Assembly: GCA_937927895.1 (NCBI GenBank)
Contig: CALGKA010000039.1
Location: forward strand, 1-64,000
DNA: 64,000 bases
Reading direction: 5' to 3'
From: an uncultured Granulosicoccaceae bacterium
GTDB taxonomy: Bacteria; Pseudomonadota; Gammaproteobacteria; Granulosicoccales; Granulosicoccaceae
Both the position numbers and the translations under genes were made by a program. A model generated the notes under the pieces. The model did not search any database, had not been told where the DNA came from, and worked only from the letters and a program-made list of their open reading frames with translations. Of this stretch, positions 37,372 to 45,690 are shown in pieces. The first letter of the stretch is position 1; each line of letters starts with the position of its first letter.

Positions 37372-38754
37372 TCAGAAAATTTTCTCGGGATTCATAATAT
37401 TTTGTGGATCTAACGATGATTTAATCATACCCATAAAATCTACGGTGTCTCCAAGCTCCTGTCTCAAATACGACTTCTTGCCCTGCCCTATTCCATGCTC
37501 TCCAGTGCAGGTACCACCCATCGAAATGGCCCGCTGACTGAGCCGTTCTGCAAACGCCTTAGCTGCGTTTAGTTCCGCAGCGTTTGCCATATCGACAAGG
37601 ACCGCTGTATGGAAATTGCCATCACCTACATGGCCCACAATGGGAGCCAGTAGATTGTGCCGCTCTAGATCTTTACGGGTTTCCTCTACACATAAAGCTA
37701 GCTGCGAGATCGGAACGCATGCATCCGTCACTATTGCTTCAGTACCAGGCTTTAAAGCTCTTGCAGCCCAATAGGCATCGTGCCGTGCCTGCCATAGCTT
37801 GGTGCGATCTTCAGTGTTAGCAGTCCATTGAAAGTCAGAGCCTCCAAACTCCTGGATAATGTCGTTGAAAATTTCTGACTGTTCTTTGGTTGAAGCTTCA
37901 CTGCCATGAAACTCTACAAATAACGTTGGTTTTTCGGGCAACGATAATTTTGAGTAAGCGTTACAAGCACGCACCTGAACTTGATCAAGCATTTCGATCC
38001 GTGCAATCGGCACCCCGTACTGAATGGTTTGTATAGTGGCACGGCAAACAGACTCTATATCCGGGAAATTACATACCCCACCGACTATTGACTCTGGCAG
38101 CCCGTGTAATTTTAAAGTGAGCTCTGTAATTACTCCCAGGGTACCCTCGGCACCGACCATCAAACGGGTGAGGTCATAACCTGCAGAGGTTTTTTTCGCG
38201 CGACTTGCGGTGGTAATTTCTCGACCATCGGCCATCACCGCCTTAAGACTTAGTACGTTGTCTTTCATGGTGCCATAGCGCACCGCGTTAGTACCTGAAG
38301 CACGGGTTGATGCCATACCGCCGATACTGGCATCAGCACCCGGGTCTATTGGAAAAAACAAGCCTGTGTCACGCAGATGTTCGTTAAGCGCTATTCGCTT
38401 AACTCCGGGCTGAACGGTAACGGTTAGATCATCTTGATCGACTTTCAATATTTTATCCATTGAAGACATATCAATGCAGACACCGCCCGCGGGTGCATTT
38501 AGCTGCCCCTCTAAAGATGAGCCAGCGCCAAAAGCAATCACCGGGCAACGATGCTCTGCACAGACTTGTACCACCCAAATGACATCATCTGCTGACTCTG
38601 CCATTACCACCGCATCGGGTGGCTGATTTTCCAGGTAGGTTGTGGTGTGACCATGCTGCTCACGAATTGATTTGCCAGTGAGAAATCTGTCACCAAAACG
38701 CTGATGAAGAATATCTAGCGCCAGAGTTGTATCCCGTTCTTTAGTTTCAGCCAT
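37372..38754 (-). CDS. FAD-binding oxidoreductase, D-lactate dehydrogenase (cytochrome) type
   Basis: 460 residues. FAD_binding_4 domain (about 40-180: VIAFGAGSSLEGQLNAPAGGVCIDMSSM, DPGADASIGGMASTRASGTNAVRYGTMKDNV given as motifs) and a FAD-oxidase_C domain (about 215-455) with PIVGHVGDGNFHTAVL and TGEHGIGQGKKSYL. It matches the DLD1/GlcD-like group, which oxidises D-lactate (or glycolate-type 2-hydroxyacids) and passes electrons to cytochrome c or quinone. A lactate permease 1.6 kb further on supports D-lactate use. No separate GlcE or GlcF partner is present, in line with the single-subunit type. Confidence 0.87.
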   Translation of the reverse strand: MAETKERDTTLALDILHQRFGDRFLTGKSIREQHGHTTTYLENQPPDAVVMAESADDVIWVVQVCAEHRCPVIAFGAGSSLEGQLNAPAGGVCIDMSSMDKILKVDQDDLTVTVQPGVKRIALNEHLRDTGLFFPIDPGADASIGGMASTRASGTNAVRYGTMKDNVLSLKAVMADGREITTASRAKKTSAGYDLTRLMVGAEGTLGVITELTLKLHGLPESIVGGVCNFPDIESVCRATIQTIQYGVPIARIEMLDQVQVRACNAYSKLSLPEKPTLFVEFHGSEASTKEQSEIFNDIIQEFGGSDFQWTANTEDRTKLWQARHDAYWAARALKPGTEAIVTDACVPISQLALCVEETRKDLERHNLLAPIVGHVGDGNFHTAVLVDMANAAELNAAKAFAERLSQRAISMGGTCTGEHGIGQGKKSYLRQELGDTVDFMGMIKSSLDPQNIMNPEKIF

Positions 38755-38886
38755 ATTCGTTTAAATACATGGGTTTATCGATGCCATAGCGGCGAAGCGC
38801 CTGGCCAGTTTAACGTGAGCTAATCAAGTTTACTGTATTAATGACGCCTACTTAATAAAGCATGCCATTTTCTGGTTAGGTATAAA

Positions 38887-40308
38887 ATGATAACTGCAGC
38901 AAGAAATCTTACTCTCGTTCTCGGGCTTGCCGCCTCATCTTTCGCTTGGTCAGCTACCTATCAGTACGAAGCCATCTCAGACTTCACTGACATCAATGCG
39001 GGCGAAGTTCCGTATTACATACATGGTAACGTCAGAGCGCTCGCGATAAACGCAGCCATTGAAAGCTATCGAGAGAAGTTTGCACGCGCCAGCACAGTGT
39101 TTGAACAAAGCTCTGGCCTTTATGATGTCACTATTACCACACTAGGTGAAATTGATGGTGATGGCGAATACCGATTCCTTGTAAACGATGAAGTAATAGG
39201 CGCCGCAGTTAATGCGCCCACAGACCTGGACTATAGCCCTCAATACCATACGTTTGAAAATGTCAGCATACCGGCGGGCGCTACTATCTCGGTTGAATCC
39301 AGCGCAGTATCAAACGGCCAGGTACCCGAAGGTGACGCTTACGCTTTCGCACGCGGCAGATGGATCAATCTGTCAATCACAACAGTCGAAGAAGACAGCG
39401 CAACGCCGGACCCGTTAGAGACTATCGACTTAGTGCTATCACTTACAACCAACAGTGAATCCGTTAACGCAGGCGATATCATTAACTACACAGTTGAAGT
39501 TGAAAACACTTCAGAAGAGATTACAGCGACTAACCCTATAATCTCAATCACCTTACCGGCAGGGCTTAGTGAAGTTACCAGTGACAACTGCAGCCAATCA
39601 GCTAACAATCTAACATGCACGCTTTCTGAGATCGCACCTTCCGACGCCGCTATTGTTAATGTTAGCGCACGTGCCGAGACGACTGGTAGCTATCAGGCCA
39701 TTGCCTCCGTACAAGCAGATCAAAGTGACCCTAATCTGCAGAACAATAGCGATAATGCGAGCAGCACCGTTAATGCTATTGTACCTGTTGACACCTCTGT
39801 TGATTTAGCCCTAAATATAAGTGCCAATTCGAGTCAGTTTAAAGTGGGTGATACAGCCACCTTCACTGTTGTTATGACTAACCTCCATACAGACAACATT
39901 GCGACTGCCCCGATAGTTAATATTGCACTCCCTGGCTCATTGCAATTCATAGCAAGCAACACGTGTGTACCCGGCACACAAACACTAGTGTGTAACATTG
40001 AAGAGCTTGCACCTGAATCTGAAAGCGTAGTTATTGTTACTGCACTAGCAAAGCAAATTGATAGTACTACTGAAGTGATTGCAGTAGCAGATACCGCACA
40101 AACAGATACAAATCCAGACAATAACGAAGCGCGAATCAGCAGCAATATTATACCTGCAGTCGTGCAACCCGTTGAGCCAACTCCACAAGAAGTTCCAGCC
40201 ACTGAAAGCCCTGAAAGAAAAACCACTAACGGCGGTGGATCATTGAGCACACTATCACTAGTGTTTTTCGCGATCGTTGTTGCGTGGCGTCGCCAACGGT
40301 ACAGCTAA
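38887..40308 (+). CDS. Secreted DUF11-repeat protein with GlyGly-CTERM sorting signal
   Basis: 473 residues. A Sec signal peptide (about 1-23, ending SFAWSA) precedes an N-terminal beta-rich domain (about 24-165) that looks like a carbohydrate-binding module. Two DUF11/CARDB-type immunoglobulin-like repeats follow (about 180-300: LSLTTNSESVNAGDIINYTVEVENTSEE as motif; and about 310-420: SQFKVGDTATFTVVMTNL), each ending in paired cysteines. The C-terminal 23 residues, NGGGSLSTLSLVFFAIVVAWRRQ, fit a GlyGly-CTERM signal for a rhombosortase, which is not in the window. A surface-attached adhesion or binding role is inferred. Confidence 0.8.
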   Translation: MITAARNLTLVLGLAASSFAWSATYQYEAISDFTDINAGEVPYYIHGNVRALAINAAIESYREKFARASTVFEQSSGLYDVTITTLGEIDGDGEYRFLVNDEVIGAAVNAPTDLDYSPQYHTFENVSIPAGATISVESSAVSNGQVPEGDAYAFARGRWINLSITTVEEDSATPDPLETIDLVLSLTTNSESVNAGDIINYTVEVENTSEEITATNPIISITLPAGLSEVTSDNCSQSANNLTCTLSEIAPSDAAIVNVSARAETTGSYQAIASVQADQSDPNLQNNSDNASSTVNAIVPVDTSVDLALNISANSSQFKVGDTATFTVVMTNLHTDNIATAPIVNIALPGSLQFIASNTCVPGTQTLVCNIEELAPESESVVIVTALAKQIDSTTEVIAVADTAQTDTNPDNNEARISSNIIPAVVQPVEPTPQEVPATESPERKTTNGGGSLSTLSLVFFAIVVAWRRQRYS

Positions 40309-40316
40309 AAGCACAA

Positions 40317-41765
40317 TCAAAGCCACCAACAAAGCATTACAGATATAAGCGATGTACTCACAACACCCGCCAAAGTGACTAGCGCCACACGCCCAAGCAA
40401 TAGCGACTCTGCACCAGACTGACCCACAATACTTGCTGCAAATATTAGGCGGCCGGGTGACGCCAACGTCACGTTGCTACCAGCAGCGTTTTGCGCTGCC
40501 GCTATAGCATCTTTCGGCAAACTGAGTTCAGTGGCAACGGTTACTTGTAGATCCATAAATAATGCATTAGATGCTGTATTGCTGGCTGTTAAAAAGCCAC
40601 CCAGAGCACCTATCATTGGCGCTGCTAACGGATAATAGCCACTAGTCGCCTGCGCTATACCGAGCGCTATACTTTGCGTCATGCCGGAGTCTGTCATAAG
40701 TTGCCCCAGCATCACAAAGCTACCAACAGCAAGTGTCGCGAGCCACCATTGCCGAACGGCTGCGACGATTAACTGATATGCATTTTTACGAGCTTGATTA
40801 AAAAGCAATAAACCCACTAGTGCGGATAGCAATAAATAGGTACCGGCATGATAAAACGGCGCAATACTTAATCCAGTGAAAACTTTAAGCTCTATACTCT
40901 GAAGCGAGTGTTTTAGCTCTGGTATTAAGCGGGTTAAACACAATGACAACATTAAAACCACAAACGGAAAAAACGCTGCAAACGGAAATTGCTCCTGGGC
41001 TCTGGCTTCACCGCTTGATGCCACAATGACTGCAACCGCAACAACAAGCAAACCTGCCAGACAACCCGCAAGCTCAACCCCGACCAGTAAAGTACATATC
41101 AGTAGTAAAAAAGACAAACCAGCAGAATAAACACATAGCAACATCAACGCACGCCGCGATAATAAATCGCTGATGCGCAAGGCAAAATATCCAAATAGCA
41201 TTGTAACGGGCAAGGCAAAGAGCGCGCACAGTGCACCAAGCCGAACTTCAGAAACACCTGAGAGCTCCGCCCCTACGAGGGTACCTATCGCTAACGCTCC
41301 CCAAGGCACAGCGCACTGACCCAGTAACGCTAACACCGCAGCTTGCATTGGCGCGTAACCCAACGCCATAAATAAGGGGGCTACCACGACTATACCGACC
41401 CCAAAGCCCGTTGCAGACTCAAAAAACACTGACGCACCAAATACCAGCGCAAACAATCGGTGCACTGGTTCATCAATGGAGCGCAATATTGATTCAGCTA
41501 TTTTGTTCAACGCCCCGCCTTGATCCAAGACGCGGTAGAGCAAAACCCCACCCAACAGAATCAACGAAATATTTAGAGTATTAAAAACCCCATATTGCAA
41601 TGAACGCCCAAATAGCGGCATGCCGATTTGATAGGTAGGCCATGTCAATATTATGGCTATCGTGCACACTATGCCGATCAAGCCGGCACGCAAAGCCGAC
41701 TGTTTAAACAACGCTATTGCCAGTACCGACAACAGCAACGGTATTAGCGCAAAGAAAAGGGTCAT
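40317..41765 (-). CDS. L-lactate permease family transporter
   Basis: 482 residues, about thirteen hydrophobic segments. LctP/LldP family marks are FGASVFFESATGFGVGIVVVAPLF, LALLGQCAVPWGALAIGTLVGA and the C-terminal SNTASNALFMDLQ and AAAQNAAGSNVTLASPGRLIFAAS segments (given in part). It is a proton-coupled lactate/glycolate importer in the inner membrane. Together with the nearby D-lactate dehydrogenase-type gene it suggests lactate uptake and oxidation, although the surface protein at 38887 lies between them on the other strand. Its ATG overlaps the stop of the small upstream gene by four bases (ATGA). Confidence 0.87.
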   Translation of the reverse strand: MTLFFALIPLLLSVLAIALFKQSALRAGLIGIVCTIAIILTWPTYQIGMPLFGRSLQYGVFNTLNISLILLGGVLLYRVLDQGGALNKIAESILRSIDEPVHRLFALVFGASVFFESATGFGVGIVVVAPLFMALGYAPMQAAVLALLGQCAVPWGALAIGTLVGAELSGVSEVRLGALCALFALPVTMLFGYFALRISDLLSRRALMLLCVYSAGLSFLLLICTLLVGVELAGCLAGLLVVAVAVIVASSGEARAQEQFPFAAFFPFVVLMLSLCLTRLIPELKHSLQSIELKVFTGLSIAPFYHAGTYLLLSALVGLLLFNQARKNAYQLIVAAVRQWWLATLAVGSFVMLGQLMTDSGMTQSIALGIAQATSGYYPLAAPMIGALGGFLTASNTASNALFMDLQVTVATELSLPKDAIAAAQNAAGSNVTLASPGRLIFAASIVGQSGAESLLLGRVALVTLAGVVSTSLISVMLCWWL

Positions 41766-42064
41766 TTTTTAAGGCGCTCGGTGAGGCTTAACAAACCAGA
41801 CGTAAGGCAAATAACTGAAATCAACCACTTTAGTTTACTCAAGTAAATACAACGTACGGCTATAGCCACTAACAAAATTGCGCCGATCTTTCCGGTGGAT
41901 TTGTGCTCGCGAGCTATCCCCTTCCAAAGACTAAGTCCAAATTGATCACTCAGTTCACTATTCGGCCCAGGCACATCAAGCAAATGGCTGGCGGTACGAT
42001 ACCAATAAGTAAGACTCGCTAATTTTGGCAGGTTTGCAAGGGCAAAAAGGCCACTTACTTGCAA
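41762..42064 (-). CDS. Small hypothetical membrane protein coupled to lactate permease
   Basis: 100 residues. I do not recognise the family. A hydrophobic segment around GKIGAILLVAIAVRCIYL and another at WLISVICLTSGLLSL near the end suggest two membrane helices. The first half is more polar (YWYRTASHLLDVPGPNSEL). It ends in an ATGA overlap with the permease start, which argues that it is a real, co-translated gene rather than a chance frame. It starts 45 bp from the divergent metallopeptidase gene. A role as an accessory to the permease is only a guess from coupling. Confidence 0.5.
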   Translation of the reverse strand: MQVSGLFALANLPKLASLTYWYRTASHLLDVPGPNSELSDQFGLSLWKGIAREHKSTGKIGAILLVAIAVRCIYLSKLKWLISVICLTSGLLSLTERLKK

Positions 42065-42109
42065 CGCTAAGCCTTCCTACTGCGCATTTACGAAACTACT
42101 ACAAACGCT

Positions 42110-43588
42110 GTGCCCATGCTACGAAATAATTCTCCAACCACCTTGCTTGTCGCGCTGACTATCTGCAGCGCCATGGTGGCTGGTTGCGCCCCGAGCTCGG
42201 CAATTGTAAACACTGAAAACGCCGTAAAAACCAGAGTTGAAAACACACAGCCTGAATCGATTACTGAGTTGCCAATACAAGCGTGGTACCAAGAAGCTAA
42301 AAATACTGTTAGCGCTGAACTCAAAGCCGATCTTTCAAAAATTGATTTATCTGTGACAGATTCCCAAGGCATAGCGCTGCACGCAAAGACGAGCTTAATG
42401 GGGGCGCTAGCGCATGATCTCAATAACACCAAGTTTACGGAAACACTGGTCAATAATATTCTTTCGCTACAAACAGAATCGGTATTGGCAATCTACGCAC
42501 CGACAGCAGAAGCAATTTTGCTACACGATAGTAACTTAAACAAATACCTCGAGGCGCGCCAAGGAGGCTACAAAGAGGCCTTCCAGGCGCTACTTATTCA
42601 CGAGCTTGTCCATGCAGCGGATGATATAAACCACAACGCCTTTAAGCATGACGCTATGTCTTATCAAGAGGTATTCGCGAAATCTGCTGTGGTCGAAGGC
42701 CATGCACAGTGGCAAACAAGAAAAATCTGCAAAAAGCTTCAATGCGAACAAGCTTTTGAGCAGTTAAATAACTACATGTTTGCCACAAGCTCACCAGATG
42801 ATCCGGCCCTTGAGTACGTACAAAGTCGCAGCTTCAAAAATCTAGAGTTCGTATACAAGGAAGGCGAACGATTTATCGACCAACTTAAACAGCGTAAAAA
42901 CAGTGAATCCGCGATCTCTCTTGCTTTCAAAAAGCCTCCCAGAGACTCCATACAGATCATTGACCCGGCTTCATTTCCGAATACTGAACGTGAAAAACTC
43001 AACGATGCTTTAAGCTCAGTAATTGAAAACACCAATAAACCCTGGCGAAAAGATAGCACCGAAAGCCTACGAAGAAACGTATTGGCCGCCGCTGCATTTA
43101 GTATTAATCCTTCTGCAAGACAACCTATCATCAATTTTTATACATCTAAAATCCTTGCAGCTACCAAACATGAATACTATGAGCAAGGCAGTGATACGGC
43201 AATACCAGTGGCGGTAATAGCCCTACAAACTGACTCAAATGAAACGGCTAGAAAAACTGCCTCTTTGATATTTGACAGTACACTTTCAACGTATAATCAA
43301 TTGACCGGCAAACTAGTCAACATTGGTCATTGGGACAAAGACTTCCACAGTGCAGGCGTACTTAATCAAAAGGTCAACCAACAAGCCGATCAAACCACTA
43401 TTGAAATGTACACTGCCAGCGGATACATAAACAATGGCCTGGTGAACGCCGAATACCCGGTTGAAATAGTGACCGCCATCAGTGGAAAATACTTAATACA
43501 TATAGATGGCCGCTACGTTCACGGCCAGCAAGATCTTATGCAATTTGCTGGACAACTATTACTGGCAATGCAGAAACAAGCTATTTAA
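42110..43588 (+). CDS. Putative lipoprotein zinc metallopeptidase
   Basis: 492 residues. The N-terminal lipoprotein signal (about 1-26) ends in the lipobox MVAGC. The centre carries HELVHAAD, a HExxH zinc site with His164, Glu165 and His168, followed 28 residues on by EGHAQWQ (Glu196), the third ligand expected of a gluzincin. The rest is helical and charged, with no recognised family. The C-terminal 150 residues include LNQLTGKLVNIGHWDKDF-like stretches that I cannot place. It is probably an envelope peptidase anchored in the inner or outer membrane. Convergent with selB, 21 bp apart. Function is unknown. Confidence 0.72.
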   Translation: MPMLRNNSPTTLLVALTICSAMVAGCAPSSAIVNTENAVKTRVENTQPESITELPIQAWYQEAKNTVSAELKADLSKIDLSVTDSQGIALHAKTSLMGALAHDLNNTKFTETLVNNILSLQTESVLAIYAPTAEAILLHDSNLNKYLEARQGGYKEAFQALLIHELVHAADDINHNAFKHDAMSYQEVFAKSAVVEGHAQWQTRKICKKLQCEQAFEQLNNYMFATSSPDDPALEYVQSRSFKNLEFVYKEGERFIDQLKQRKNSESAISLAFKKPPRDSIQIIDPASFPNTEREKLNDALSSVIENTNKPWRKDSTESLRRNVLAAAAFSINPSARQPIINFYTSKILAATKHEYYEQGSDTAIPVAVIALQTDSNETARKTASLIFDSTLSTYNQLTGKLVNIGHWDKDFHSAGVLNQKVNQQADQTTIEMYTASGYINNGLVNAEYPVEIVTAISGKYLIHIDGRYVHGQQDLMQFAGQLLLAMQKQAI

Positions 43589-43609
43589 TCTTCTTGTTGA
43601 TTTCAGTAT

Positions 43610-45565
43610 TTAGAACTTATCTTCTACAGCAACCAATGTACGCCTGGTGTCTCCGATACGCTGCGTAAATCTACAGCGATCAAAGTACTCAAGTATCTCT
43701 ACCACCAGGTTTCTCCCAACCCCTGACTTGTCGCGAAAGGCAGCAACAGTCAGTTTATCGCCCGCGCTTAGCGACACTGCAATGTGCGCAAGCTTTCTTA
43801 AGGTTTGCGGTAAAAAATATCTATTTTCAGTTACCTTGTATAGCTTCCCATGAGACACGCAGTGCATTAGAAACTTGTGTGTCTCATCAACTGTTTTATC
43901 CAATACTTTCGCAAGCTCAGCTACACGCGGAGGGGCAAGCGAATCAACAGAAACACTGTCGCTAATTCTCTGCCACTGTAATTGGTCCTCGCTTGATAGT
44001 GTAATCTCATGATCACAAAGACGGTAGACAGTGGCGTTTCTTATAATCGTTGAATCTTGCACCAGTAACGTAAGATGCAGCTCTAGTAACGCAACATCTA
44101 CTTTTAATGGGTAAAGTTTTTTTAAGCGAAGCGCATCTACTCCGAGCACTTCTGGATGTGCAGCATGGAACTGCCTTAAAACCTCAAGCAGATCGACCTT
44201 AAGCGCACTGCTCTGCGATTCTTTCATTCCCCATAATTCATTAGCTGCACGATGTACCACCAAACCAAGTTCGCTTGTTATAGATTCAAGCTCGGTTGAA
44301 TTGAGATTTAGCTTCCGTGAAAAAGCAGTTAAATTCACCCCGGCAGGTTGCAGATCAACAAGTTCACTTAATGCTTGTGCAGAGGTTTTAGCATTTAATG
44401 CTTTAAGCTCTTTTAAACGAGCGGGCTTACTACGCCCACGCCTTGGAGGGTACGGGTCAAGCACGCGACCACCTGCTATAGTCTTACGCGCTGATTGATC
44501 TCGTAATACAAATCGATCACCGTGCACTGCAAAAAACGGTTTCTCACATATTAGTCTGGCAAGTGCATGTTCACCGTGAGCAAGTTCCGTGGTATCAAGC
44601 AGCGCAATACGGCAAGGAATATCTGCAGTGCCAAGATGCAAATGTGCCGGTGTCCAATGATGCAACTTATATGTATTATGGGTTGGCTTGGCAGATGCAT
44701 TTCTATTTTCACTTACAAAAAGTGCAGGTGTAATTATTACATCTATAAAATTTACGCACTGCACATCAGCATTAGAAACTAACCAATCACCTCGCTGTAA
44801 CATCGGACGGGTGAGTTCACCGCTAACATTAAGAGCACACCGCTGTCCGACAAAGGCATGCTTCGCTTCAGTGTTTTGTGCATGGATGCTTCTTACACGG
44901 GCAGACTTTGCATGGTCTGCACTAGCGGAAGCTAATGTGACCGTGTCACCTTTACTGATCGCTCCGTCTACTACGGTACCCGTCACGACAGTACCGCTAC
45001 CGTCGAGTATAAAGCTACGGTCAATTGCCATGCGAAAACTACCTCGCTTGTGCCGAGGTAGCTGCGCACCGGCTAGTTCAACAACACGCTCTTTAAGAAG
45101 GTTTACTGCCGCCTGATCATTGCTTGCAAGAGCAAACAACTGGCTATTCTCAAACCCCGCTTGCCGCAGTAGATCACTCACTAGATTTTCAACTTCCTTA
45201 ACCCGCTCAGGTTCGACCAGGTCAATTTTACTCACTAACGCCACTACATTTCGCACAGACATTAATTGCAGAATAGCGATATGCTCCAGTGTTTGCGGCA
45301 TTGGCCCATCATCTGCTGCCACCACCACCAATGCGATATCTACCATCCCAACACCGGCGATCATATTACGAACAAATTTCTCATGCCCTGGCACATCAAT
45401 AAACGCCAGGTTTTGGCCGCTGTCATTTTTTAAATAGGCAAAGCCAAGATCAATTGTTAAGCCGCGCTTTTTTTCCTCGGGGAGCCTGTCTGTATTAGTG
45501 CCGGTGAGCGCTCTAACGAGCGAAGTCTTGCCATGATCGACATGGCCTGCGGTGGCTATAATCAT
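43610..45565 (-). CDS. selB: Selenocysteine-specific translation elongation factor
   Basis: 651 residues from the ATG at 45565; the frame is open further upstream but no SelB extends there. The EF-Tu-like GTPase domain starts MIIATAGHVDHGKTSLVRAL (G1 at 7-14). DTNRLPEEKKRGLTIDLGFA and VDVPGHEKFVRNMIAGVG (G3 region) follow, then G4 VSKID. Barrel domains follow (SFRMAIDRSFILDGSGTVVTGTV as motif). The C-terminal half holds the winged helices that read the mRNA hairpin. It delivers Sec-tRNA to UGA codons. It is divergent from, and 125 bp from, the candidate selenoprotein gene, with selA after that. selC and selD are not seen in the window. Confidence 0.95.
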   Translation of the reverse strand: MIIATAGHVDHGKTSLVRALTGTNTDRLPEEKKRGLTIDLGFAYLKNDSGQNLAFIDVPGHEKFVRNMIAGVGMVDIALVVVAADDGPMPQTLEHIAILQLMSVRNVVALVSKIDLVEPERVKEVENLVSDLLRQAGFENSQLFALASNDQAAVNLLKERVVELAGAQLPRHKRGSFRMAIDRSFILDGSGTVVTGTVVDGAISKGDTVTLASASADHAKSARVRSIHAQNTEAKHAFVGQRCALNVSGELTRPMLQRGDWLVSNADVQCVNFIDVIITPALFVSENRNASAKPTHNTYKLHHWTPAHLHLGTADIPCRIALLDTTELAHGEHALARLICEKPFFAVHGDRFVLRDQSARKTIAGGRVLDPYPPRRGRSKPARLKELKALNAKTSAQALSELVDLQPAGVNLTAFSRKLNLNSTELESITSELGLVVHRAANELWGMKESQSSALKVDLLEVLRQFHAAHPEVLGVDALRLKKLYPLKVDVALLELHLTLLVQDSTIIRNATVYRLCDHEITLSSEDQLQWQRISDSVSVDSLAPPRVAELAKVLDKTVDETHKFLMHCVSHGKLYKVTENRYFLPQTLRKLAHIAVSLSAGDKLTVAAFRDKSGVGRNLVVEILEYFDRCRFTQRIGDTRRTLVAVEDKF

Positions 45566-45690
45566 AAACGGAATACTATCGGGAAATACTTCGAGCAAAT
45601 GCCGCGAGTTATCATTATCATTGGGTGCGGTCGGGTAATTCTCAGTATTTTGGCTGTAACCGCTGCGCATCGCAACAACGGAGACACAAT

